From: Claveliimonas sp963592205
GTDB lineage: Bacteria > Bacillota > Clostridia > Lachnospirales > Lachnospiraceae
Reading direction: 5' to 3'
Length of the DNA stretch: 7,331 nucleotides
Assembly (NCBI GenBank): GCA_963592205.1
Contig: CAVAVU010000052.1
Coordinates: forward strand, 1 to 7,331
In this document: positions 1 to 6,446 of the stretch, piece by piece
Layout of the letters: every line of letters starts with the position of its first letter
How positions within the stretch are numbered: position 1 is the first letter of the stretch
Made by a program: the position numbers and the translations under genes
The notes under the pieces: generated by a model
The model's input: only the letters and a program-made list of their open reading frames with translations
Database searches by the model: none
What the model was told of the DNA's origin: nothing

Positions 1-19
1 CCCATATCCTTTATCTCTC

Positions 20-619
20 TTATAGCCATACGCCTAGTATTCTCCTTGCTTTTTTCTCTACGCCAAGTTTAGATGCATATGACATCAACCTTGCAGCATC
101 CTTATGTGGATCTTTAATATATCTCTGAATTACAGTACTAAAAATCTCTCCATCCATTGTATTGATATGTCGCAGGCAATCACATACAACTCGTTCTCTG
201 TCATAAATCTGTACTGTAATTCCATCTATATTTTCCTCGCTAACCCCTATTTTCAATCTATCTTCATTGATAAAATGTGGCTTTATAACCGGCGCATCCA
301 ATTTATATTTATTTCTCGCAGATGTATTTTCTACGGCTATATGCCAAACTTCTGGCACACGATCTGTATATCCATAATACATTGCCGCAGACATATCACA
401 AATAACAGCCTTTGGAAAAAGCGATCTTATCACAGACACCTCTGTAAGTGCCTTTTCGTCCTGCCATTGATAATATCCATATTTAATTTTTTCTACACAT
501 CCAGCCTCAATCAAGTTTTGGAGTGTCTGATATGATATTCCTTCCTTTGTGAGCTCACATGTACGCATTATCCCATCGTATCGGCTGAATATCTCTTCAT
601 AATTTGTATCCATACTCAT
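20..619 (-). CDS. AbiEi-type antitoxin / autoregulator (type IV toxin-antitoxin, abortive infection)
   Basis: The predicted 199-residue soluble protein fits the AbiEi family. Residues about 5-55 form a winged-helix with the typical wing ending in KIKYGYYQW. Residues about 60-199 match the AbiEi C-terminal domain, including YDRERVVCDCLR (139-150), the IQRYIKDP segment and the closing YASKLGVEKKARRIL. Family knowledge: AbiEi represses its own operon and neutralises the nucleotidyltransferase toxin AbiEii, giving phage abortive infection or plasmid/island maintenance. The frame is open to a GTG at 628, but that GTG lies inside the ribosome binding site (AAAGGTGG). The ATG at 619, five bases after this site, is preferred; a second ATG at 613 is possible. 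The toxin gene would lie just beyond the left edge: a Shine-Dalgarno-like AAAGG follows the stop codon, and an ATG sits at 5-3. The gene looks more AT-rich than the spoVA genes, suggesting transfer. The family call is firm; activity is not shown. Confidence 0.85.
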   Translation of the reverse strand: MSMDTNYEEIFSRYDGIMRTCELTKEGISYQTLQNLIEAGCVEKIKYGYYQWQDEKALTEVSVIRSLFPKAVICDMSAAMYYGYTDRVPEVWHIAVENTSARNKYKLDAPVIKPHFINEDRLKIGVSEENIDGITVQIYDRERVVCDCLRHINTMDGEIFSTVIQRYIKDPHKDAARLMSYASKLGVEKKARRILGVWL

Positions 620-668
620 ACAATCCACCTTTTATAACTTCATACATATTTAAAATAGTTTTTGTATC

Positions 669-704
669 AAGTTCTATTATACACATTTTAAAAAGGAAAT
701 CAAT
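669..704 (-). promoter_or_regulatory. Sigma-A-like promoter of the abiEi gene
   Basis: Read on the minus strand there is a perfect -10 box, TATAAT (681 to 676). Sixteen bases upstream is a TTGATT -35-like box (703 to 698). Transcription would start near 669, leaving a leader of about 50 bases before the preferred ATG at 619. The promoter lies downstream of the spoVAC terminator, so the AbiE unit appears to be transcribed separately. I looked for the inverted repeats AbiEi proteins usually bind and found only a weak GTAT/ATAC pair, not enough to call an operator. Confidence 0.6.
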
Positions 705-732
705 ACGACACAAAAAAGTCTAATAATTTCAT

Positions 733-766
733 TGAAATAAAAAAGCAGAGCAGCCTAAGCTGCTCC
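733..766 (-). terminator. Rho-independent terminator of the spoVA operon, overlapping the spoVAC stop codon
   Basis: On the minus strand a perfect 7-bp GC-rich stem (GAGCAGC at 765-759, GCTGCTC at 754-748) encloses the four-base loop TTAG. It is followed by TGC and a run of six T and further T-rich sequence. The TAG in the loop is the spoVAC stop codon, and the left arm encodes the last Ala residues of SpoVAC. This is a textbook intrinsic terminator placed as close to the gene end as possible, showing that transcription is meant to stop after spoVAC. Confidence 0.9.
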
Positions 767-1237
767 AATCATTTTTCCGATCCACCACACAAGTCCCAGC
801 GCCCAGCTGATTACCGTTCCGTACAGGATCACAGGGCCTGCTATGGTAAATATCTTGCATCCGATTCCCATGACCTGACCTTCTTTTTTATATTCAATTG
901 CCGGAGCTGCTACCGAATTGGCAAAGCCGGTAATCGGCACCAATGCCCCTGCGCCGCCCCATTTGGCGATCCGTGGATAGATATTTAACCCGGTCAGCAA
1001 TGCTGATAAAAATACCAGTACCACTGCACACCAGCTTGCACTGATTTCTTTATCCAGTCCGGCAGATTTGCAATAGTTCAGGATTCCCTGTCCGATCACA
1101 CAGATCACGCCTCCGGTTACAAATGCTTTCGCCATATTCAGCCACAAATTGTGCACCGGTGTTACCGTTTTTACGTACTCCTGATATTCCTTCTGTTCCC
1201 GTTTCTTCTTTTCATTCTGATCTGTTTTCTGATTCAT
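755..1237 (-). CDS. spoVAC: Stage V sporulation protein AC (SpoVAC), inner-membrane channel component
   Basis: The 160-residue protein is close to the usual SpoVAC length (about 150). It has a charged cytoplasmic N-terminus (1-30), then hydrophobic segments at about 32-55, 68-87, 95-113 and 128-155. The hallmark loop GGAGALVPITGFANSVAAPAIEY is at 94-116. Known role: SpoVAC sits in the forespore/spore inner membrane and takes part in Ca-dipicolinate movement during spore formation and germination; the Bacillus protein behaves as a mechanosensitive channel. The ATG is preceded by GGAGG with a 7-base spacer, and the gap from spoVAB is only 13 bases, so it is cotranscribed. Unusually, the gene is followed directly by a terminator rather than by spoVAD, whose product binds dipicolinate. 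The protein appears full length, so this is not a broken end. Confidence 0.95.
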   Translation of the reverse strand: MNQKTDQNEKKKREQKEYQEYVKTVTPVHNLWLNMAKAFVTGGVICVIGQGILNYCKSAGLDKEISASWCAVVLVFLSALLTGLNIYPRIAKWGGAGALVPITGFANSVAAPAIEYKKEGQVMGIGCKIFTIAGPVILYGTVISWALGLVWWIGKMIGAA

Positions 1238-1250
1238 CCCCTGTCCTCCG

Positions 1251-1673
1251 TCATTTTCCCCAATGCCGGGAAAAGAATAATAATGCGCCTGCCGTTTTAC
1301 CGAGTGCGGTTCCGAGAATCACCCACGGAATGCAACGCACCAACTTTACTCGGCGTACAAAAATTGGAAATACTTCTAACATTTCTGCCAGTGCCATTGC
1401 CCAACATCCGGTAAATATCCCGGCAAGTAGTCCGAATATCGGTAGAATCCATCCGCCTCCCGGAATATGAACCTTGAATACGAACAACAGATTCCCCAGG
1501 ATTCCGCCAACTACAATGGCATCTTCGTAAAGCATCACATGCTCTCCCGTGTGCGTCCGGTCTGCGAAATCCGAGATCACACCAAGTCCTGTAATAAAAG
1601 AGAAAAGTCCTGCTGCCACCAGCATCCCGGCGCTAAGTCCGATGATCGCTGACAATATCTGTAGTCCCCACAT
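1251..1673 (-). CDS. spoVAB: Stage V sporulation protein AB (SpoVAB)
   Basis: The 140-residue integral membrane protein matches SpoVAB in length and pattern. Four hydrophobic segments are visible at about 4-33, 52-68, 73-98 and 114-134. The conserved CWAMALAEMLEVFPIFVRR block lies at 90-108. Known role: SpoVAB is part of the SpoVA apparatus in the forespore inner membrane required for dipicolinate uptake; its own biochemical role is undefined. The start lies 41 bases inside the end of spoVAA, and the ribosome binding site (GAGG, or GGGG slightly further back) lies within spoVAA coding sequence. The next internal Met (17) would remove most of the first membrane segment, so the first ATG is retained. 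The overlap suggests coupled translation. Confidence 0.93.
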   Translation of the reverse strand: MWGLQILSAIIGLSAGMLVAAGLFSFITGLGVISDFADRTHTGEHVMLYEDAIVVGGILGNLLFVFKVHIPGGGWILPIFGLLAGIFTGCWAMALAEMLEVFPIFVRRVKLVRCIPWVILGTALGKTAGALLFFSRHWGK

Positions 1674-2319
1674 CTACCTCTTTCCCCTTTCTGGAATAAT
1701 TCTCGATCAATGTCGTCTGTATATCATTTTCATACAGTCGCATTTCCACCTCCATCGGTGTCGGATCTACTGAAAAACGCTTCTTGCCAAAATGATTAAA
1801 GAAGATCAATATTCCCACTGCAATACCGATGCTGTAACCGATTTCAAGCATCGTATAACCGTTCGACTCCCGTCCTGTCATCCATTCATAGATCTGATTA
1901 AATAATCTGGACACATCCACATCGTTATTAAATGCCATGATAGAGAATGCGGATCCGGAAAATGATATAAGCACTACGATGACAATTTTCAGCCAGTGTA
2001 AAAAGCCTCCTGCCGTTTCCTGATTCTCCCAGGTGACGATGATATCCTGCGCGCCAAGGTTCTGCACATCCACAGCCGGATAGACTTCGTGAATGCACTG
2101 GATCAGCTTCAGCACGGATACAACCGTTCTGCTTCGTCCGTGATAGGAATATTTCTTCGACGGGTCAGCAAATTTCAGGACACGGATGGTCTTAAGCCTT
2201 GACAGAATCTTGGGATCCGAGCATTCCATTTCCACCAGATCTCCGAGATTTACTGTCTGTTTCGTCACTTCTACCGCTTCATCACCTTTGATGTACACAG
2301 TTTCTTTTACCGCTGACAT
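1633..2319 (-). CDS. spoVAA: Stage V sporulation protein AA (SpoVAA)
   Basis: The 228-residue protein is slightly longer than Bacillus SpoVAA (about 206). Residues 1-100 form the soluble SpoVAA N-terminal domain, with VYIKGDEAVEV at the start and LGDLVEMECSDP at 25-36. Membrane segments follow at about 108-131 and 157-177, and a polar C-terminal tail of about 50 residues contains DPTPMEVEMRLYE (185-197), a typical SpoVAA ending. It belongs to the SpoVA complex for Ca-dipicolinate loading. The ATG overlaps the end of the 54-codon gene by 13 bases, and only a weak GGGGT element precedes it, so translation probably depends on coupling. The last 41 bases also carry the spoVAB start. Confidence 0.93.
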   Translation of the reverse strand: MSAVKETVYIKGDEAVEVTKQTVNLGDLVEMECSDPKILSRLKTIRVLKFADPSKKYSYHGRSRTVVSVLKLIQCIHEVYPAVDVQNLGAQDIIVTWENQETAGGFLHWLKIVIVVLISFSGSAFSIMAFNNDVDVSRLFNQIYEWMTGRESNGYTMLEIGYSIGIAVGILIFFNHFGKKRFSVDPTPMEVEMRLYENDIQTTLIENYSRKGKEVDVGTTDIVSDHRT

Positions 2320-2471
2320 ACCGTCTGCACCCCGTATCTCTGCACCAGTGTTCCATCTGTGGCGTAGTCATTCCCTCTCACATCATGAAAATAATAGACC
2401 AGCCCCACAATGATTGCTGTCGCCACCACGAGCACCATACAGATTCTCAGTTTCTTTCTGGCTTCTTCCAT
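2307..2471 (-). CDS. Small single-pass membrane protein leading the spoVA operon (54 aa, unknown function)
   Basis: The chosen ATG at 2471 has a strong AAAGGAG ribosome binding site eight bases upstream; a longer frame starting at 2498 would place that site inside the gene and is less likely. The product has a short basic N-terminus (MEEARKKLR), one hydrophobic segment at about 9-28, and a polar tail of about 26 residues with a DGTLVQRYGVQTV stretch. By the positive-inside rule the N-terminus faces the cytoplasm of the forespore. The gene is first in the operon, sits just downstream of the forespore-type promoter and overlaps spoVAA by 13 bases, so it is almost certainly expressed with the SpoVA proteins. 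I do not recognise a family. It could be an accessory subunit of the SpoVA complex, or mainly serve translation coupling. Confidence 0.7.
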   Translation of the reverse strand: MEEARKKLRICMVLVVATAIIVGLVYYFHDVRGNDYATDGTLVQRYGVQTVCQR

Positions 2472-2485
2472 ACCGCATTCTCCTT

Positions 2486-2529
2486 TTACTGCATTCACTT
2501 AACTGTATTTTCTCTCAGTACATGCAGTT
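2486..2529. repeat. Imperfect inverted repeat in the spoVA leader
   Basis: A perfect 7-base inverted pair, ACTGCAT and ATGCAGT, flanks about 30 bases near 2486-2529, with a shorter inner ACTG/CAGT pair. On the minus strand this could fold into a loose hairpin in the leader RNA, just ahead of the AAAGGAG ribosome binding site. There is no T-tract after it, so it is not a terminator. It may be an mRNA-stabilising or regulatory structure, or chance. Confidence 0.35.
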
Positions 2530-2558
2530 AGTATGGACCAGGAAGGAAAAATTATGCA
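2529..2558 (-). promoter_or_regulatory. Sigma-G/sigma-F type forespore promoter of the spoVA operon
   Basis: On the minus strand TGCATA (2558 to 2553) and CATACTA (2535 to 2529) are separated by 17 bases. This closely fits the known forespore consensus (about GNATR, 17-18 bases, CATNNTA) and the -10 box is ideal. Transcription would begin near 2522, giving a leader of about 50 bases before the 54-codon gene. The -35 box overlaps the last codons and stop (GCA TAA) of the upstream transporter gene. No terminator is visible between the transporter and this promoter, so vegetative read-through from the sugar operon is possible. Sigma-G and sigma-F cannot be told apart by eye; family knowledge makes sigma-G the usual spoVA regulator. 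Confidence 0.75.
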
Positions 2559-3982
2559 TTCTGTTTCTGAATTAATTGCTCGTATTCTTTCTCATCAATA
2601 TGATATTTTTTCCGAATAATAATATACGAGATTACCAATGCAATGACCGGAATTAATACCATTCCCAACCGAAATACGAGTCCTTGCACAGATGTAATTT
2701 CTGCTATATAATGATTTGCTTTCTCTAATACCTCCGCACTCGTCATTTCTCCCTGATTTACCTTGATCTCCAATGCACTGATATTCTGGCTCTTCACATA
2801 GATTCCACTCACGATAAGAACCAGTGTCGATAATCCCTGATTAATTCCACCTGCCAGCTTTACGCTGAATGAACGGACTGCTGAGATCACGGAATCATGC
2901 CGTTCATGAAATCTTGCTTCATCATACTCAATCGTATTATTGATCATTACGATGATTGCCAGATTCATCAGCCCCTGGAAGAAAAAGATAATGAAACCAA
3001 TAGCATTTAACAGGATAACATTTTTAGGAAGTATGTAGCCAAATCCCAAGAATCCGGCATATCCGATCATTAACACTACAAAGCAGATTCCCACGATCTG
3101 CTGTCTGGAAATGTGCTTTGCAATTGTTGCATAACTTGCCTGCGAGATCAACATACCCAGACCATACATTACCGTAAAATAAAACACGAGATTACCGCTT
3201 TCCGAATACCCATACTCGATATAAAAGAAATTCACGCCAAAAATAATCAATATATTACAGGTTATATTGAAAAATACAGATGCGATTCCTGCGTATACTA
3301 ACTGATCGTTTCTGGCAAATATACGATACATATCCTTTAACGACAGTTTATCCGCCTGTTCTTTTCTTTCGCGTTCTTTGATTCCAAACGCAGTCAGGCA
3401 TTGAAATGCGATCAGTCCAACAGCCACGATCAATGCCACGATGCGATATGCATTGACCGCATTTCCTGCAATCACGATCGGCACCACTCCGGCAACCGAG
3501 AACTGACCAATGCACACAAATACACTCATTGTTGTCACCAGTGAATCTCTGGTCTGCGAATCCGAACTTAATGACGGAAGCACGCCCCAATATGCAATGT
3601 CATTCATCGTGTATGTCATTCCCCACATCAGATAGAAGAAACTGTAGAATGCCACAAATCCCCATCCGGACGGTCGGATGGTAAAAAGACACACAATTAC
3701 AACTGCATTTGTTATCGAACCAATCAGTATCCAGGGTTTAAATTTACCCATTTTGAAATGTGTATTTTCAATGATAATTCCCATCAGCAGATCATTGACT
3801 GCATCCCATACCATGCACACGATCATCACGCCACTGATTACTGCAAACTGAGCACTGGTAAGATGCATAGTGTATTGCACATAGAGAATCAAATACATAC
3901 TCACGAGCGCATACGCCGCATCTCGTCCCGTTGCTCCGATACAGTAACTCCATTTTGTCCTTTTATCCAGCTTTTCCCTCAT
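2552..3982 (-). CDS. GPH/MelB-family sugar:cation symporter (MFS superfamily)
   Basis: The 476-residue membrane protein has the 12-helix pattern of the glycoside-pentoside-hexuronide:cation symporters. The four acidic cation/sugar-site residues of E. coli MelB (D19, D55, D59, D124) appear conserved as D21 (GATGRDAAY), D60 and D64 (WDAVNDLLMG) and D128 (YTMNDIAYWG). The MelB segment GKFKPWILIG is retained at 79-88. A lysine at about 375 (FSVKLAGG) aligns with MelB K377. The family imports oligosaccharides or glycosides with Na+, H+ or Li+. The start codon overlaps the stop of the upstream glycosidase as ATGA, with an ideal GAGGAGG site 7 bases upstream, so the two are cotranslated. A beta-glucoside or related short glycoside is the likely cargo, inferred from the neighbour; the exact sugar and ion cannot be read from sequence. 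Confidence 0.92.
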   Translation of the reverse strand: MREKLDKRTKWSYCIGATGRDAAYALVSMYLILYVQYTMHLTSAQFAVISGVMIVCMVWDAVNDLLMGIIIENTHFKMGKFKPWILIGSITNAVVIVCLFTIRPSGWGFVAFYSFFYLMWGMTYTMNDIAYWGVLPSLSSDSQTRDSLVTTMSVFVCIGQFSVAGVVPIVIAGNAVNAYRIVALIVAVGLIAFQCLTAFGIKERERKEQADKLSLKDMYRIFARNDQLVYAGIASVFFNITCNILIIFGVNFFYIEYGYSESGNLVFYFTVMYGLGMLISQASYATIAKHISRQQIVGICFVVLMIGYAGFLGFGYILPKNVILLNAIGFIIFFFQGLMNLAIIVMINNTIEYDEARFHERHDSVISAVRSFSVKLAGGINQGLSTLVLIVSGIYVKSQNISALEIKVNQGEMTSAEVLEKANHYIAEITSVQGLVFRLGMVLIPVIALVISYIIIRKKYHIDEKEYEQLIQKQNA

Positions 3983-6315
3983 ACTTTTTCCTCCTCGTTT
4001 GCCGATCTCACAATCTTTAAAATCGTCTTATGACTCACAAGTCCTCCACTCTGATTGCACACACTGTCAACATTGCCATCCGCAATTCCTTCCCACATCA
4101 TCCTGACCTCCGGATCATGCATCGGCTTCGGAAAATACATCAGCCTAACTGCAAGTTTCCCGATACGAAGCCATCTTCTGGCAAGATACGAATACTGCCG
4201 CATCTGATTCAGAGAATTTTTCGTCGTAAATTCACCGGGCATCGTCTGGGAAAAATGTGTCCGTTTTCCCTCATACAGCTTGTCAAAGTCTATCCTGCTG
4301 AGCGGAACTTTATTGTTCAATGTCAACGGACACTGCAATTCTTTTCCTTCAATTTCTACTTTCTGAGATAAGCGGATATCCTGTAATGACGCGCCAATCT
4401 GAATCTCATATTCTCCACCGATCACCTGAAATTCATGATCTTGATATACTGAAAATGCCCGCTCTGCCAACTGAATTGTGACCGTTTTACATTCTCCCGG
4501 TTCCAGGTGTACCTTTGCAAATCCCCTCAGTTCTCGTTTTGCCCTGAATGCATCGGTATCCGGATTCTTTACATACACTTCAGCAATCTCACTGCCTGCC
4601 ATGTTTCCTGCATTCTGTACTTCAAACCTCACTTCATACGATGTCTGCCCGCTTTTTTGCACTCTGAGGTTGGAATAGTTATAGATTGTATAACTTAATC
4701 CATGACCAAAACAATATCTGACCGGAACATCAAAGGTATCGTAATACCGATATCCGACAAAGATACTTTCCCGATATTCTACATCATCCAATGCATTTTT
4801 CTGTCTGCCCTGCTTTCCGAAATATCCGTAACTTGGTACATCTTTTTCAGTGAACGGAATACTTTCCGCAAGTTTGCCCGATGGATTCACCTGCCCCATT
4901 ACAATATCCGCACAGGCTTTTCCAACTGATTCTCCTCCCAGATACATCTGAAGCACTGCTTTACACCTGGATGGCAGTTCCATATCGTACGGTGCTCCTC
5001 CAAATGAAATAAACCCGATCTGATTCGTAATTTTCAATATCTGTCTGAGAAGTTCCGTCTGATTATATGGCAGTTCATAACTCTCCCTGTCATATCCTTC
5101 TCCCTCAGCCACATCAGTAAGACCTCCGAAAAACAAAATTGAAATGCCTTTACGAACCGCATGTTTTACCGCTGTCAGTGTTTCCCGCTCCAACCTCCTA
5201 TTTCGGTTAAATGTATTACGTTTATAACCTTTTACATACCAAACTTTCGCATAATATTCCTCAAATTGTTTTGTCACTGATTCTGCCATCGCCGTGTGAA
5301 TATGACTGCTTCCGCCTCCCTGATATCTGGGATGTTCTGCCAGATCTCCAATTACCAACAGTTCGGCTCCAGACTGTAACGGTAGAAAAGATTCATTCTT
5401 TAACAGCACTGCACTTTCCGATTCAATCCGTCCTGCCAGCACATGGTTCTTTCTTCTGGTATCCTTTGACACTTCTTTCTTCCGATTCCCCAGGATGCAA
5501 TTCTTCCCATACTCCGCCATCAATTTCTCAATCCGCTCCACTGCCTGATCTAATTTTTCAATCGGAAGTTTACCGCTCTTCACTGCCCTTTCAAGCTCCG
5601 GCATATGATTTCCCATGCTGTCTGGCATCTCTACATCCATTCCTGCATTGATGCAGGCTGGCAGATCTACACAAGCGCCCCAGTCACTCATCACCAGTCC
5701 CTGATACTCCCATTTATCACGAAGCACTTCTCTTAACAGATATGAATTTTCGCAGGCAGGCACGCCATTCACATAGTTATAGCTTGCCATAACTGATGCC
5801 GGATCTGCCTTTTTCACCGCTATCTCAAATGCAGTCAGATAGATTTCATGAAGCGCCCTTTCATCAATCATAGAATTTGCTGTCATCCTATGCGTTTCCT
5901 GATTATTCCCTGCATAATGCTTCAGCGAAGTTCCTACCCCACATCTCTGCATGGCTGATATATAATGCGCACCCAATTCTCCTGCAAGCAATGGATCTTC
6001 CGAATAATACTCAAAATTTCTTCCACAGAGAGGCGAACGTTTCATATTGACACCTGGTCCAAGCATCACAGACACGCCCAATTCTTTTGCTTCTTTCGCA
6101 ATTCCCTCTGCCATTTTCTCAATGAGCTCCGTGTTCCAGGAACAGGCTGCGCTGCTTGCTGTCGGAAAACAGGTTGCTTCGTAACTGTCATCGTTCTTTG
6201 CGCCATCCTTCTGTGCCCGCACGCCATGAGGTCCGTCCGATACATGCATTGTTCCAATATGCCATGCACCATAACCTGTAACCGTTCTGCATTTTTCGCT
6301 CAGATTCCGCTTCAT
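3979..6315 (-). CDS. Glycoside hydrolase family 3 beta-glycosidase (probable cytoplasmic beta-glucosidase)
   Basis: The 778-residue enzyme removes terminal non-reducing beta-linked sugars, most likely glucose. Numbering from the ATG at 6315: the TIM-barrel domain spans about 15-270, with SDGPHGVR (26-33), GRNFEYYSEDP (98-108), KHYAGNNQETHR (132-143) and the nucleophile D211 in VMSDWGA. The alpha/beta sandwich domain follows (about 295-540); EGEGYDRE holds the probable acid/base E406. A fibronectin III-like domain occupies about 570-645, and a further tail of about 130 residues ends the protein. There is no PA14 insert and no signal peptide, so it acts inside the cell on substrate imported by the neighbouring symporter. 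The frame also opens with TTG at 6318, but AGAGGTGAT is better spaced for the ATG. The N-terminus is somewhat short before WH and SDGPHG. Specificity (glucoside, xyloside or other) is not certain. Confidence 0.94.
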   Translation of the reverse strand: MKRNLSEKCRTVTGYGAWHIGTMHVSDGPHGVRAQKDGAKNDDSYEATCFPTASSAACSWNTELIEKMAEGIAKEAKELGVSVMLGPGVNMKRSPLCGRNFEYYSEDPLLAGELGAHYISAMQRCGVGTSLKHYAGNNQETHRMTANSMIDERALHEIYLTAFEIAVKKADPASVMASYNYVNGVPACENSYLLREVLRDKWEYQGLVMSDWGACVDLPACINAGMDVEMPDSMGNHMPELERAVKSGKLPIEKLDQAVERIEKLMAEYGKNCILGNRKKEVSKDTRRKNHVLAGRIESESAVLLKNESFLPLQSGAELLVIGDLAEHPRYQGGGSSHIHTAMAESVTKQFEEYYAKVWYVKGYKRNTFNRNRRLERETLTAVKHAVRKGISILFFGGLTDVAEGEGYDRESYELPYNQTELLRQILKITNQIGFISFGGAPYDMELPSRCKAVLQMYLGGESVGKACADIVMGQVNPSGKLAESIPFTEKDVPSYGYFGKQGRQKNALDDVEYRESIFVGYRYYDTFDVPVRYCFGHGLSYTIYNYSNLRVQKSGQTSYEVRFEVQNAGNMAGSEIAEVYVKNPDTDAFRAKRELRGFAKVHLEPGECKTVTIQLAERAFSVYQDHEFQVIGGEYEIQIGASLQDIRLSQKVEIEGKELQCPLTLNNKVPLSRIDFDKLYEGKRTHFSQTMPGEFTTKNSLNQMRQYSYLARRWLRIGKLAVRLMYFPKPMHDPEVRMMWEGIADGNVDSVCNQSGGLVSHKTILKIVRSANEEEKV

Positions 6316-6377
6316 CAAATCACCTCTTTTTTACCAGATTTCTATAGCATCAACGTAACATTTCCTTCCATTTTTCT

Positions 6378-6420
6378 ATATCAAATTTATGATATTTTGT
6401 GTTATATTTATTATATGATA
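6378..6420. promoter_or_regulatory. Candidate operator: inverted repeat plus direct repeat between the divergent genes
   Basis: ATATCA and TGATAT form a perfect 6-bp inverted repeat around a 6-base spacer at 6378-6395. The heptamer TATGATA inside its right part (6388-6394) is repeated directly at 6414-6420, 26 bases further on. Both copies lie at the expected transcription starts of the divergent genes. AraC-type proteins commonly bind paired direct or inverted half-sites, so this is the best operator candidate in the window, but the AT-rich background makes it uncertain. Confidence 0.35.
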
Positions 6421-6430
6421 CCAGCGTCAA
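6394..6430 (-). promoter_or_regulatory. Candidate promoter of the GH3-symporter operon
   Basis: Read on the minus strand, TTGACG (6430 to 6425) and TATAAC (6406 to 6401) are separated by 18 bases, an acceptable sigma-A promoter. Transcription would start near 6394 with a leader of about 80 bases. A perfect TATAAT (6415 to 6410) also lies here but has no -35 box at the proper distance. The mediocre -10 and long spacer fit a promoter that needs an activator such as the divergent AraC protein. This assignment is tentative because the region is AT-rich. Confidence 0.45.
6400..6408 (+). promoter_or_regulatory. Candidate extended -10 promoter of the AraC regulator gene
   Basis: TGT followed by TATATT (6403-6408) gives a TGn-extended -10 element with no convincing -35 box. 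Transcription would start near 6415, about 32 bases before the ATG at 6447. It overlaps the -10 box proposed for the opposite strand, so the two divergent promoters would compete for RNA polymerase. AT-rich sequence makes chance matches likely. Confidence 0.35.
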
Positions 6431-6446
6431 AAAAGGAGGTATTATC

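Noticed and set aside
104..535. Plus-strand frame of 143 codons opposite abiEi
   Set aside because: Low-complexity Ile/Tyr/Phe/Cys composition and full overlap with a well-supported AbiEi gene.
620..628. GTG start extending the AbiEi frame to 628
   Set aside because: The GTG is part of the AAAGGTGG ribosome binding site that serves the ATG at 619.
630..754. Remnant of spoVAD between spoVAC and abiEi
   Set aside because: The interval holds the terminator tail, a promoter and the abiEi leader; no SpoVAD-like residues appear in any frame I read.
3348..3590. Minus-strand 80-codon frame inside the symporter gene
   Set aside because: It is an out-of-frame shadow of the symporter, which is intact across the same region.
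5211..5651. Plus-strand frame of 146 codons opposite the GH3 gene
   Set aside because: Antisense to the alpha/beta sandwich and end of the barrel domain, with no recognisable motifs and no start signal.
6340..6356. Catabolite-control (cre) site around the ACGT in the GH3 leader
   Set aside because: The central CG is off by one base from the consensus spacing and other fixed positions do not match.
6410..6415. Perfect TATAAT as the main GH3 operon -10 box
   Set aside because: No -35-like box lies 16-18 bases upstream, and TTGACG is only 9 bases away.
6399..6446. Upstream in-frame extension of the AraC gene
   Set aside because: The extension crosses the promoter and the excellent AAGGAGGT site; the ATG at 6447 is ideally spaced.
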